DNA of 64,000 bases from contig JAMAHW010000027.1 of assembly GCA_023627715.1 (NCBI GenBank), forward strand, positions 124,001-188,000, read 5' to 3'. The DNA comes from Periconia sp. R9002. Taxonomy: Eukaryota; Ascomycota; Dothideomycetes; Pleosporales; Periconiaceae. Below are positions 46,548 to 57,787 of the stretch, piece by piece. The notes beneath the pieces are model-generated. The model was not told the DNA's origin. It made no database searches and was given only the letters and a program-made list of their open reading frames with translations. Each line of letters starts with the position of its first letter. Within the stretch, counting starts at the first letter, position 1. The position numbers and the translations under genes were made by a program.

Positions 46548-48156
46548 GGCGAATTATAAGTGATCAACGAAAAGAAGGAAGTTACTGTGAGTAATCCGTC
46601 TAAAACTGCCAGCAGGCTCGTCGCCGGCGACGATGACGAGAAAAGAAAGGAAGAGTAGGAAAGAAAGATGGTATAGGAAAAAAAGGTCTCTTCCAGAGAG
46701 TGTACGAATGTAGAAGTCGACACAACACGGACGATATTAAATTTCTGGGCAGAGAGGTAGTCGCCTTACTTTAAGGCTTTGGTGACATGGAGACGCTAAC
46801 CGTACTGGAAAGATCATCACACTTCAGAACGTTTTAGGTGGAGATGTCAAGAATAGTGAAGCTCTGATAACATGGCCCATGCCTCAGTGTCCGGTAATAG
46901 CATAGGGCTTGAGACAGAACGGCGGAAGGTCAAACTACCAGGTCGCAGTGGGAAGAGAACCACTTTCATGGAGCATTGCGTACGTACCTAGAGGACAGCG
47001 ATCCGCAATAGAAGCATTGGGTGGTGATTCCAAGACTGGGGTAACAGACATAGGGCGGGTGGAGTCTTGGCTTTGACGAGATGGGGTTCATGACAAGCGA
47101 CGTTGAGGCTCGAGTCTGATGATGTGCCAAAGGGTAGCCAGGGGCAATTGGGACCAAAGCAGGGGCCAAGCGTTGCATTGAAGCGCTTCTCGTTTGGAGC
47201 CGGCCTAATTGGGAACAGTCGATGCAGATGGAGTTGGAGGTTGGTGTGTACACAAATAGACGTGGCCAATGACGAGAGCGACGATCATCCGTGAGGTGAT
47301 GTGCCGAGTCGGTACATGTCAGGTCCGGAAGCAAGAGTGCCGTGGCAGGCTTGGCTGAAGCAGGATAAGTCGGTTTTGGAACACTTCACGGAGACTTTTG
47401 GGAGAATCAGGATATGATTGCTGTGAAGTTTCAATGGTGGAGAGGATGGGCCTTGAGGCCTGGCCGTCTGTTAGCGGCCGAGGCAGGATCTACGCGAGAC
47501 GTGGCCTGTGCACATAAGCAGGGAGGCCCAGCCACTATTGGCATGGTTCGCCTTGGCGTGGGAAGTCATGTCGGGAGTGTGTGACGGCAAGAATAGCCAC
47601 AAGCTGCCACAAGCCGTCGTCTGATGCGTATCACTTGTCTATCACGTAGGTACATGCACATGTGTACACACCTGTTTCACTGTTACAGGTACCGCGGTGG
47701 CAAGTTTGTGCCTCATATACGCGTGAGGCAGAAACAGAGATGAAAAAGAAAAGAAAAGAACAATTAAAAATAAACAACAAAACCATATACTGCACATGAT
47801 TGATTGATAGTGTGTACACGCAATCCCCAGGCAAAAGATAAGATGGCAACGGTAAGGCGGAGGCCAAGCCCGCTCCAAAGCTTGGTTTCAGGTTTCATCA
47901 CCCGCACTATCACACATGTACCCCCAACGCCACAAACCCCCCACAGCGCCGTCCCTTGTGCGCTTTTCGCTCCTGCATCGTCAACAAAGATGCACCGAGA
48001 TGCCCTTGTCCTTCGTAGCGAATCCGCTAGTGCCATTGCCCTTTTTGCCTCTCGTCGTGGTTTAATACACTGCTCTCCCAGTCTATACCGGGAGCCTCCA
48101 TCTCTCAAAAGTCCAGGCATCAAACTCTCTGATCCACCTGACAAACCTCGGAAACC
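46548..48156. promoter_or_regulatory. Divergent region, ZIP and Mn-CDF genes
   Basis: A 1.6-kb gap between two divergent metal-transporter genes. A 15-bp dyad, GCCTTA-N3-TAAGGC, lies at 46763-46777, about 215 bp upstream of the ZIP start codon. No supported gene is present. The half near 48157 may hold the 5' UTR of the CDF gene. Confidence 0.5.
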
Positions 48157-49828
48157 ATGTCCTCCGAACCTCTTCGTAAGTATCAGTCCCCGCCTGACGA
48201 TCCATCATGTGCTACTCCTTCGTCTTGTTTCCTTCATGCTAATCCATATTATTAGCCTCGTCGCACCAAGGCCAAGCTGCCAACCAAACAAGCACTCCAA
48301 TGACGGCTGGTCCAGCATCTCCCAAGGCCGAGTCCAATCGCTCGGCCACCACAGTTGCTGCCCACGAGCAATCTTCAGATCAGATTACTTCCATGCCAAC
48401 TGCAGACAACACCGCCAATGCCAATGCCTATGCCAAGGACACCGTTCTAGAATCCACCACCCTCAATGGCGACGACCCGTTAGACTTGATCAGGCACAAG
48501 CGTCCTGATGTTTCTCAAAGACAGATGAAGGTCGACCACCCCAAGGCCGACAAGCGCCGCATGAAGAAGTTCTACACGAGGCAGAATGCTCTCATTGATC
48601 AGTTCCTTCAGAGCGGTGACGAGGAACGCTTGGCCGCCATAGATACCATGGAGAACGGTCCCAAAGTCAAGTTTGCCGTGAATGCTTCCTTCGTCGTGAA
48701 CTTCTGCCTGTTCGTCATTCAGATGTACGCTGCCATCTCCACCGGTTCGCTGTCGCTCTTTGCTACGGCCGCCGATGCTTTCATGGATCTTGTGTCATCC
48801 GTCGTTATGCTTGTTACGTCGCGAATGGCTGCACGTCCAAGCGTCTACAAGTACCCCGTCGGCCGGACTCGCATTGAAACAATCGGTATTATCATGTTCT
48901 GCTGTCTCATGACCACGGTAGCCATTCAGCTCATCGTAAGTCTTGTCATTGTATATCTCAATCACCCCCTGGCTAAATCAAGTTAGATCGAATCTGGGCG
49001 TACCCTGGGAGGTGGTGAGAAAGACTCGGAGCCGCTTCACATCATTCCTATCGCCTTCGTTGCCGTTGCAAGTAAGTATCTTGGAGGTCACATCTGTACG
49101 AGTGTGCTAATGTAAATATAACAGTCTTTTCCAAAGGCGTTCTATGCGTCTACTGTTTCTTGTTCCGCCGCTACCCTTCTGTACACGTCTTCTTCGTGGA
49201 TCACCGAAATGATATTATTGTCAATGCATTCGGTCTTACCATGTCTATCATTGGAAGCCGCATTGCGTGGTTTGTGGATCCTATCGGTGCCATTTTGATT
49301 GGTCTCTTGATCTTGTTTTCGTGGGCCGCCAACGCCTTCGAGCACATCTGGCTCCTTGTTGGCAAGTCTGCTCCCAAGGAGTTCATCTCCAAGCTCATTT
49401 ATCTTGTCGTCACGCACGATACTAGAATTAGCAAGGTTGATACTGTAAGTGTTTTGCTCGCTAGTTTTGGAGATACGCGACGCTAACATGTAACAGTGCC
49501 GAGCATATCACGCTGGGCAAAACTACTATGTCGAAGTAGATATCGTCATGGATGAAGATCTGCCTCTTAAGATTACCCACGATGTCAGTCAGTCGCTGCA
49601 AAGGAAGCTTGAAGGTAAGATGCTCCAAAAATATGTTTCCCCCCCTCGATTTTAAGCTAATTTAATCTAGGTCTTGCTGATGTCGAGCGTGCCTATGTCC
49701 ATGTGGATTATGAAAACGAACACGACATTCATGAAGAACACAAACCTCTCTACGAAGTGACTGAGAAGCGGTCCATTAAGCAGCGTGTCAAACAACTCCT
49801 GTCCAGATCCAAGGAAGAAGGCTCATGA
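48157..49828 (+). CDS. Cation diffusion facilitator, Mn2+ type
   Basis: Six exons: 48157..48175, 48256..48935, 48987..49071, 49125..49444, 49497..49614, 49671..49828; 459 aa. CDF transporters move metal out of the cytosol into vesicles or the vacuole. Both transport-site motifs are DxxxD (DAFMD at about 180-184 in TM2 and DHRND in TM5), the mark of the manganese subgroup; Zn-type members have HxxxD. There are six hydrophobic segments and a cytosolic C-terminal domain (YHAGQNYYVEVDIVMDEDLPL; VERAYVHVDYENEH). A long disordered N-terminus precedes them. The first coding exon is only 19 nt (ATG at 48157), joined by an 80-bp intron to a frame that continues into the ATG at 48300, so a shorter model from 48300 is the usual misprediction. 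Confidence 0.93.
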
Positions 49829-50565
49829 GCAGAGACCCCCGTTACTTACGGAGGGCTTATCGTTTGACGCGGGCAGCGTTCAATACACCATATGGAGTTG
49901 CTGGCTGGCTCGCCCTAACAGACTCACACCATGCATACATGGCAGTGGTGCGTTGACCCACCTTATTTTGTACTTTATATTCATAAACGCTCCGGCGCTG
50001 TAAAAAGTTTTGCATTTTGGTTTGGTTTGGTTGAGATACCTGCGTGCCTCGAACACTGTTCGGCACTGCTCACGGATGGATATACACAAATATTCGGTTG
50101 TACTTCTCTTTTTATAATCAGCATCTTGTTGCTTCTCCATGCACATATATTTGGAGACAAAGACATTCATTCCTGAACCATTCAACTTCAACTTGTGTTT
50201 CTCCACTTATCCACATGAAGACACAAGACATGTCACCCCATTACTCAACACAAATATACGTCTACATCCGTTTGAATCCAACGGAAGCTGAGTAGCTCAG
50301 CCCACCACTCCACTTAATTGAGAACAGGTATGTGGAGCTCCGATCAGTTTCAATTCTGAATCAAATCCCCGACCCCCGCTTTTTCAGTACCAGCAGTGCG
50401 TCAAACATAGTTGTTGACGTAAGCGGTGGGTATTGAGACTCGTCAGGAGCATTCCTCTACCGGCAACTTCGTTTTCTTCATCCTTTCTACATCTTCCTCA
50501 CCCTCGGAAGCAATGATTCGCCTCGGTCCCCTTTCGAAAGCCACTTCTTGCCCGATTCCTGCGCC
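49829..50565. other. Intergenic between convergent genes
   Basis: About 740 bp between the 3' ends of the CDF gene and the next minus-strand gene. Frames present are short and unprotein-like. Nothing else is seen. Confidence 0.5.
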
Positions 50566-51546
50566 CTATGTTTTCTCTCCGTCTCTCAGGGCCTCCTGCT
50601 GCACAACTGTCATTTTCTTCATGAGCGCGTAAGAATCCACCGGCTTTGAGTAACTGTGATTACTCAATGTGACCTTCTTTCTCTCTTCGCGCCTTCCCTC
50701 GTGTGATTCCTGCCATGGGTCATATATCGTCGTATCCACACTCCTTGAACTAGTATCACTCCTCCTCCGTCGCCGCTGCGATGCAACATTCCTGCTATGT
50801 ATTTGCTTCATGACCTTTTGCTGCGCCTTCTCGGTCCTGATCTTGTCTGCTACAATCTGCGCGATCAATTCTTCTTGCACCTTAGAAAAGCCCGGGGTGC
50901 TGCTTTCGTAAGGGAAAAAGAAACGGTACCGCGCGGCGTCCTCTAGGTACCAACGCCTAATAGCGGAGAACTCGGGCTGCGTGTAAGACTTTGCTAGGTG
51001 CGACCGAACGAAATTACCCGCCATGGCATGCAAGACGGACGATGTGATGGGGAACGTGGACCATATCGCCTTCATCTCTGCAAAGTCTACCGGTTGGTCG
51101 TACATGAGTAACATTTGCATGTGAACGTGCAGTCCTGCCAGGCCACCGAGAGGGAGGTCCAGCGCCAGCCAGGCTTTGTGAATGGATATGGATTGGCTCA
51201 AGGAGGGATCGGAGATCCAGAACTTTTTGTCGACGGGAAGACTGCCAAGCTGAATCATGCGGACGAGGATCCATGCTAGTCCCGTCACTTCTATATCGGC
51301 AAGAATGTTCATGCCCACATATGGCGTTGTAAGAGCTGCGCGTATGGCCCCAAGCGAAAGGTTGTCTGGCTTGGGAAGAACCCATTGTCGAAATTTTGGC
51401 GCGAAATGCGTAATCAGGGCGAGAGGGACGTCGCGGGGGAGTTGCGCCACGCAGTCTTTCCAGTTAATGGCAAATACCACGTATGGAGGAAAACTTGCTT
51501 CGGGTGGGAGTGGCGTGGTGGAGGGGGGAAATTCTAGGAAGTACAT
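50566..51546 (-). CDS. Hypothetical helical protein, possible paralogue of the divergent neighbour
   Basis: Single exon, 326 aa, start MYFLEFPPSTTPLPPEASFP at 51546. No known family. The first two thirds look folded: VVFAINWKDCVAQLPRDVPL, FWISDPSLSQSISIHKAWLA, LAGLHVHMQMLLMYDQPVDF, FPITSSVLHAMAGNFVRSHL. The last third is helical and very basic (IHSRNVASQRRRRRSD). The pattern S-x-x-IHKAW-x-ALDLP followed by a helix with VDFAEMKAIWSTF resembles the IHCVFVLFELE and LGEVLWIWDTFG stretch in the divergent gene, so the two may be old paralogues. This IHxxxxxLxLP and IWxTFP arrangement is like fungal hypothetical proteins of the Helotiales that I vaguely recall. Function unknown. Confidence 0.68.
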   Translation of the reverse strand: MYFLEFPPSTTPLPPEASFPPYVVFAINWKDCVAQLPRDVPLALITHFAPKFRQWVLPKPDNLSLGAIRAALTTPYVGMNILADIEVTGLAWILVRMIQLGSLPVDKKFWISDPSLSQSISIHKAWLALDLPLGGLAGLHVHMQMLLMYDQPVDFAEMKAIWSTFPITSSVLHAMAGNFVRSHLAKSYTQPEFSAIRRWYLEDAARYRFFFPYESSTPGFSKVQEELIAQIVADKIRTEKAQQKVMKQIHSRNVASQRRRRRSDTSSRSVDTTIYDPWQESHEGRREERKKVTLSNHSYSKPVDSYALMKKMTVVQQEALRDGEKT

Positions 51547-51917
51547 TTTTGTGCTCTGATGTATATGTGCGATGGCGGTGTAACGGCCACATATTTGGGT
51601 TGTGTAAGTAGAGAGTTTTGATGGGTCGAGGTGATTGTACTACCTACCCAAGGCAGCGGTAGTTTTGATTTGATGTCGTTGCGCGCCACAACCAATTCTG
51701 GACAGCCAAAGAGTGAAAAGCGTTTGCTCTGCGTACAACCTCAATCACGTGCTAGTTCACTAAGTTCCTTTTCTGCTTCCTGATCAACCCACCAACAAAG
51801 CATTGTACATCAAACGCCGAGAGCGCTGTTAAGTAACAGATCAGCCCCCGCTGTAAATTAAAACATTTCGCGCGCATCAAGTCAACAATATCTTGCACGC
51901 ATCACACTCACAGCGCG
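51547..51917. promoter_or_regulatory. Divergent gap between two hypothetical genes
   Basis: About 370 bp between two divergent start codons, holding both promoters. No motif I can name. Confidence 0.45.
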
Positions 51918-52784
51918 ATGTTAGCACGTTTCTACATGTACCAGAAAGCAAAATCAGCTGTTTTTGGGTCTTTTAAGCCGCCCAGAATGGTTGAAAAGGA
52001 AAAACGACCCCAATTTCCCTCGCAAACTCAACACATTGGGAGGGGAACAAGTGATGAGGTCGCCACAACAGACGACGCAGTCAGGCGCCCGGATCAAGGA
52101 AAGGAGGATGTATCAAAGCAAGCCTCCTTCTCCTTATTCAAGTTCAAGACTCCAGCTAATTCCAGAGATAGTCAAACCTGGCACTACAACAATACAGGTA
52201 CCTGTAATGACACGCATCATATTCGAGTCGTCATCGAGCGTAAAGGCTACCCGGAAGGCTTCGTCATTAGCGACTGTATCCAGTCCAATCATCTGTTGAC
52301 CTTCGCCCCGGGTACCATCCATCTTCTTCACGAAAATCGCATCATGATCCCCGATGCTGACTGTCTAGACGACGAACATGTGGCTGAAGTCGTCACTCGC
52401 TGCGTCGAAGCGTCGAAAAACGGCTCGCCAGGCACGTCACTCAATCTGAATCCTTCTCTTAGCGTCCTCTCCGCCATCAAGATTCACTGCGTCTTCGTAC
52501 TTTTTGAGCTTGAAATTTTGGCAGGAAAGCTCTTGACGATGCTGTGGCAAATGTTCCAACAGCATGAGCTCTCCTTAGGCGAGGTACTGTGGATCTGGGA
52601 CACTTTTGGTCCTGAACACGAACAGGGAACATATCGCGCACCCTACGCCTATGAATACGTGCAGATGATGCTGTGGCAGCTCGTCAATATGAAGGCAGAA
52701 GGGAAGCTGAATAAAGAGATCGTGTTCATGATGGAACTGGAGACGGAGCCGAAACACCTGAATGCTGCAATGAAGACTACTTAG
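51918..52784 (+). CDS. Hypothetical protein, possible paralogue of the divergent neighbour
   Basis: Single exon, 288 aa, start MLARFYMYQKAKSAVFGSF. The first 85 residues are charged and disordered. From about 100 the protein looks folded: RVVIERKGYPEGFVISDCIQ, LLTFAPGTIHLLHEN, ADCLDDEHVAEVVTRCVEAS, then SAIKIHCVFVLFELEILAGKL, HELSLGEVLWIWDTFGPEHE and YEYVQMMLWQLVNMKAEGKL. The last part parallels the protein encoded on the other strand at 50566-51546. An N-terminal intron is possible but no clear splice pair forces one. Function unknown. Confidence 0.66.
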   Translation: MLARFYMYQKAKSAVFGSFKPPRMVEKEKRPQFPSQTQHIGRGTSDEVATTDDAVRRPDQGKEDVSKQASFSLFKFKTPANSRDSQTWHYNNTGTCNDTHHIRVVIERKGYPEGFVISDCIQSNHLLTFAPGTIHLLHENRIMIPDADCLDDEHVAEVVTRCVEASKNGSPGTSLNLNPSLSVLSAIKIHCVFVLFELEILAGKLLTMLWQMFQQHELSLGEVLWIWDTFGPEHEQGTYRAPYAYEYVQMMLWQLVNMKAEGKLNKEIVFMMELETEPKHLNAAMKTT

Positions 52785-53552
52785 AGAAGAGAAGTTTGGC
52801 ACCGGCTCTGGGACGAGGCCGTTCTATCCCCCAAACTGGAGTGTGCAAAATGCTATCGAACGAGCGCCTATGTTTGTGTCGGCGGGGTTTACGAACCCGC
52901 TTGAGGAGCATAGTTGGAAATCTCCCACTACAAACCCATCCTTTGGACAGCCCGAGCCTCGGAGGAACATGGGGGGACAATAGTAATGTTTGATTCTTAC
53001 TCTGATAGCGCGAGAGGTAAGCTCATACTTCACGACTAGTATCGCGCATGTACCCAGTTTTGGAGCTTCTGGCAATCAATGTTAGTTCTTTCTTTTATCA
53101 TGTTTAGTACAATTCAAATGCATAGCTAAGCTCATCAAACTTTGTCCTGATCACCAAAGTAGAAGTTTGATCGTCACTGCTTCTGCTTTCCAGCCTCTCT
53201 TCCATTCTCATCCATTCACCCATTCTAGTGCTATCTACGAAAAAAGTATAGAACAATCCAGAAAACTAACAACACACCGCGTCACGCGCTTGTTGTTGTA
53301 CAATGTTTACACTATGACGCCACATTTCAATCTTGCCTGCCCGTCTCTCTCACCCTCAACTGGTCTTCACCACAAACGTCTTAGACACTTGGCGTCAACA
53401 CTCAACTTTCTCTCTCACACCCAATTACACACAACTGTACAACTATTCACCAAATCAACGCCAAAAAAATACCACTCTCCCCCAAACTTCTACATCTACT
53501 TCCACCTACTTATCCGACCTACCCTCAACACCTCACCACCCCCTTCCCCATC
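52785..53552. other. Intergenic, upstream of the Ser-rich gene
   Basis: A 768-bp gap. The part before 53553 is very rich in C and A (pyrimidine tracts), like a fungal 5' UTR. A hairpin with a GGGTTCGTAAACCC-like core near 52885-52900 looked like a tRNA T-arm on the minus strand, but no acceptor stem can be paired. Confidence 0.5.
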
Positions 53553-54203
53553 ATGACTATGAATGACCAAAACTCTAACACCTCCGCCTCACGCCAGACT
53601 CGCACTAGACTCTTCCGTTGGATCAAGAGCCTCAAAAAGCGCAACGAACCCCCCGAACCCGCGATCACTCCCAAAGACACTTCCTCCTCCCCCTCTCCAC
53701 CACATCCCTCCAACCACCCTCGTCGCCGCCGCGCGTGGTACGACGACGCCATCAGCGACGCCAGCGTCAAAGCATTTAGACACGTCACATCGCCGCGTCG
53801 AGATGGTCGAACAGGTACTGCTGTTGCCGATCTTCAAAAGGAAGATTTCCAGACCGCGTACCACGCCTATTCAGATAATGATGACGGCGGCGATAATGAA
53901 GTTACAACGCTCACGAGCACAAGCACAACACCGCGAGGCCCCCGCTCAAGGTCCCGTAAATCTTCACTCTCCGGCTTCGACGTAGATGTGGCTAGTGGTC
54001 TCGCATTCGAGCGCGTACCGTTAACAGAGCGTGGTGGTGATCGTGATCGGGAAGGGAAGGGTAGGGAGGCTGATGGTGCTGTTACATATGCACCATCATC
54101 TTCTACAAACGCGAATTCAAGCGGACACGAACGAGTGGCTCAGTGTGAGACAAACTTACCTTCAAGCGTGCAGGAAAAGGATTTGTCGGTGGCACGCTTG
54201 TGA
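53553..54203 (+). CDS. Hypothetical Ser/Arg-rich disordered protein
   Basis: Single exon, 216 aa. It opens with a basic amphipathic segment (TRTRLFRWIKSLKKRNEPPE) and then is Pro/Ser/Thr/Asp/Arg-rich: HPSNHPRRRRAWYDDAISDA, DNDDGGDNEVTTLTSTSTT, RSRSRKSSLSGFDVDVASG. No domain is recognised. Several R-x-x-S sites suggest phosphorylation. It is supported mainly by its length, start context and the CA-rich leader before it; competing frames of 140 and 101 codons overlap. Moderate confidence that it is a gene. Confidence 0.5.
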   Translation: MTMNDQNSNTSASRQTRTRLFRWIKSLKKRNEPPEPAITPKDTSSSPSPPHPSNHPRRRRAWYDDAISDASVKAFRHVTSPRRDGRTGTAVADLQKEDFQTAYHAYSDNDDGGDNEVTTLTSTSTTPRGPRSRSRKSSLSGFDVDVASGLAFERVPLTERGGDRDREGKGREADGAVTYAPSSSTNANSSGHERVAQCETNLPSSVQEKDLSVARL

Positions 54204-56167
54204 GGGAACACTGAGGATACTGAGCTTGATCTTGATGCTGGAAAGGATGCTGGAATGTGATACAGCGACTCTGATGACGCCAAAATCACGATCAAATGGT
54301 TTGGACTGCGAGGGAGAGAAAGGGAAACGTGAATAATACCAAAGAGTAAAGGACTGGTGCAGAGACGTCTTACCTACATATCCCAAGTCCTATGGACGCG
54401 TGGTAGTGTCGATATTGACAGTCATACCTAGTATTTGATGAATTTTCCAGCCCAAAGGTGGTTCCTTTCCTTTCTTCGTTGTGTACATATATTTCCCATA
54501 GATAATTTATCTATTCGGATAAATAACATGTAAATACACCCAGACAATACTCGCGTGAAAGCACCGTATCACTCCCTCCTTTAAGCAAATGCTGCTTTCC
54601 GCAGTAGCTTCAGTGAACCTAATTAACAACCTTAGCGCAACATCCACGAATGAATGCCCGAAACCTATTCCTTCACCCCTCCCCCCCCCCTTCCCCAATA
54701 GCCAAGTTACATTGATATCTAGTATATACCGCTTGACTCTCAATTTTCCCACCGAGAAAGAGGTACAGAAGCTATCATTCTCTGCTACCCTAACGCGTAA
54801 ACCCGGTACTGTGATTAAATCCAGGGTCGGCGCTAAGGCTGTAGAAAGTCTAGCGGGTGATGCTTAAATTCACCTCATTCATCGATATCTGAAAGAACAC
54901 ATATATTGAAAAAAACATGACTTTTTGTTTGACTGGCGATGTGATTATTTTATATTGATGGAGTAGATGTTGTTGTGGGGTATGTGTCTAGGGAGTATGG
55001 TACTAAGGAAGGATCTTTGTAGGTAGAGATGATAGCGCGAAGCACTCCTGAAAACCTGAAGCTTGAAATTACCATCAATTGATACATGATACCGACTCAG
55101 GGTATAGAGAGAACCATTAACCATGCATACAGACGGCAGATATGTAGCCAACGTAGACTTGAAACTGAGCAGATATTTCGTATCTAAAAGCAAGTAAGCA
55201 AAGCCGACTAAGGTGATCGACGTCAAAACGGCAACCCAACGAACGCTATGAGCAGTCACCCTATGTACCATCATCGTTCGTCCGCGATATAGAGAAGACC
55301 AAATTCAATTCCTCAAAGTCCGTCGACGTTCCCGCTTGTCCAGACATTGATATCTCTGTCTGGCTTTGTGAGCAAGATCGCCTCCGGCCGCATCATGGTT
55401 GAAGGACTGTGTGAGTCCCTGAAAGCCAGGTGATTCCGCGGTTAGTAGAGTCGCTCTAACAGCAACTAATCGTGTCTTATTTATGGACGTTTGTGGGAGG
55501 AGGGTATAGCTATTAGCGTAGGTACTATGTGTCTGTCCACTTTCAATAATATTTCGTCTGGTGCATACTGAGTATGAGGCTGGCAATTTGAAGCGCACCG
55601 TTCGCAACATTGCTTGAGCAGTTGTATTCATCTATACAGAGAACGAAAAGTGGGCTTTCGCTACTTCTGCACCGGGTAGTATGTTTGTATCTTGTAGTTG
55701 GCTAACTTGGTTGCTGAAGAACATGAGGGAGGTGATCAGAACTTGCTGTTTTTTCTTGGAAATGATGTCGATACGACGACATTGATCCCAGGATGCAAAT
55801 TAGTCGTAAATGTGGGTATCGAGCCCTTTCTTCGAGGCACGAAAACTGACAAAGATAACGGCTGCAAAAGACCCAACTGCCTTGTGCAGCAAAAAAGGAG
55901 CAGAAGGATAATAGAAGCAATTTGAATTCTTTCGGCGGTTAATCTATAAAGTATAGATATACGGGGCATGTTTCACTAAACTATCTTCTTCTTCAATAAA
56001 TCCAGTAATTACAATATATACAATAGCGAGGGTATACTATCACCCACGCGCCCCAAAGTCAAATAACGTTTGCATCAACAGGCAAACAGCCAAAAAAACG
56101 AGTATTCTTATTACAACCCCACTTTTCCAAATGATGATGCAGAATGTTCTTCATCAGAAAAAGGACT
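54204..56167. other. 2-kb gap without genes
   Basis: Lies between two genes with 3' ends facing each other. A run of ten Cs with flanking pyrimidines is near 54680-54700. Frames such as 55305-55631 minus have no protein-like features. AT-rich toward 55980-56050. Confidence 0.5.
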
Positions 56168-57029
56168 TTAGCAGCACCCGCCACCCCAGCCCTGTTGGCC
56201 CTTCTTCCCTCTTGCTGCCTCGTTCATGCCCAGGTTTAACCTAGCTTGGTTGCCACCTCCAGCGCCCGGGCCCTTGACACCACTCCTCCGATCGTTCAAG
56301 TCGTATTTGCCCGCTTCGATGTTCTGATATATCCGCTCCGCTACTTCCAAAAATGCTCTTTCAACGCCGTCGCCGGATTTTGCGGACGTCTCGACATATT
56401 TCATGACACCATTAGCGCGGCACCACTCTTCTGCTTCTTCCTTTGTGACTTGGCGGTTGTTTGCCGAATTTGGGTCGTCGGATGATACTGTTGATGATGG
56501 TGCAAGGTCTGATTTGTTGCCTACCAAAACGCACACGATTCCCTCCTCGGCAATCTGGCGCAGATCGTTCAGCCAGCTTGTAGCGCTGAGGAAGGTGTTT
56601 TTCCGCGTGATGTCGAAAACCAGCAATGCACCGGATGCGCCTCTGAAATAACTGCGTGTAATACTCTTATAGGTCTCCTGGCCAGCAGTGTCCCATAGTG
56701 AGAGCTTCATGTGTTTCTGTGGTTGTTCTTTCGCTTGTTTGGAAGCGGGGGTTGGAGCGGGGGATTTCGAAGATGGGTTGTTGATTTTGAGGTCGAGGGA
56801 AGCCGGTGGTCCTACGGGGACGATTCTTGAGCCAAATTCAACACCGATAGTGACGTCGTGATGTGGAGAGAAACGGCCTTCACAGAGACGAACTGTAAGC
56901 TACAAAGTGTTAGTGCTCTGGACAAGAGAGACATTTTGGAAGTGTTGCGGGTGGTATTACACTTGATTTACCGCACCCTGAATCACCCAGGGATACTATC
57001 TTCGCAATGTAATCCCATGGTTGGGCCAT
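56168..57029 (-). CDS. Rab-family small GTPase, Rab4/Ypt4-like, with interswitch insertion
   Basis: CDS is complement(join(56168..56899, 56961..57029)), 266 aa; typical Rabs are 200-220. All nucleotide motifs are present: GDSGCGKSS (15-23), switch I DVTIGVEFG, WDTAGQE, NKSD and ETSAKSG. The C-terminus GGGCC is a double-cysteine geranylgeranyl signal. SITRSYFRGASGALLVFDIT is closest in memory to the Rab2/4/14 group that acts in endosome recycling and early secretion. Between the second and third strands there is an extra disordered segment of about 30 residues (from PPASLDLKINNP to EQPQKHM, Pro/Lys/Gln-rich). A second insert, SSTVSSDDPNSANNRQ, follows NKSDLA. The intron (61 bp, GTAATA...GTAG) falls right after the P-loop. 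Confidence 0.9.
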
Positions 57030-57787
57030 TAGAGCGGAGGCGCGCCGGCAGGCGACTTCAAGACGAGGCCGGGGCTAGTTTGAAGTGAGGCGGAAGTGTG
57101 TAGAGTTGTTGGTGCGGAAGCCGAGGGCAGTTATCGAAGGTCAGCGAAGTAGAATAATGAGTATCGCCTACAGATAGAAGTCTGAGAGGGATTGCTTTCG
57201 AGTGAAACGGAGGTGGAGTAAGAGGAGAAGGTCGCGTTGCTGAGGACTTGCAGTTAGGACGAGTGATGGCACCAGTTGACCGGGATCATGCGTCAGGTAA
57301 CGTGGTGGCTTATGCGTCATCGTCGTGTGGCTTGGTACATTGCTTGGCGATGTTCAACAGGCACGCATCAATTGATCAAACCATTCCAAATCAAAACATG
57401 TGGTTCATACTGAATAATCCGCCATATTATGTAGTTACAGAAAAGTGTGAAAAATCTCATGAGCTCTTCGAATAAGATCATTATCAAACATGGTAATTTT
57501 GTGTGCAGCGGGCCTTCACTAACAGGACGATCTGTATGCTCAATCACGAAGACCAAGCAGTGCATTTCCACACAACTTTGGAGCATTGCTTGCCACGGTT
57601 ATCTTGACCAATCAGCTGCCAGGCTTTTACTACGGATAGCTCACGTGCTAAGATACAACCACCTGGGCAAGCTACAAATGTACACACATCAACTAACTTG
57701 AAGCTGCCACGAACTGCACACCTCCACCGCAAGGACTTCAACCCCGGACGTTACTACCACTGACTCAACCTGGAGAGTGTGTGAGCC
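57030..57787. promoter_or_regulatory. Divergent gap upstream of the Rab gene and the unknown gene
   Basis: About 760 bp between two divergent start codons. No supported coding frame; the frames at 57248-57475 and 57447-57701 look random. It should hold promoters for both genes. Confidence 0.45.

Noticed and set aside
52870..52910. tRNA-like T-arm hairpin on the minus strand
   Set aside because: The loop and stem lengths are wrong and no acceptor stem pairs with the downstream GACAC. Not a tRNA as far as I can see.
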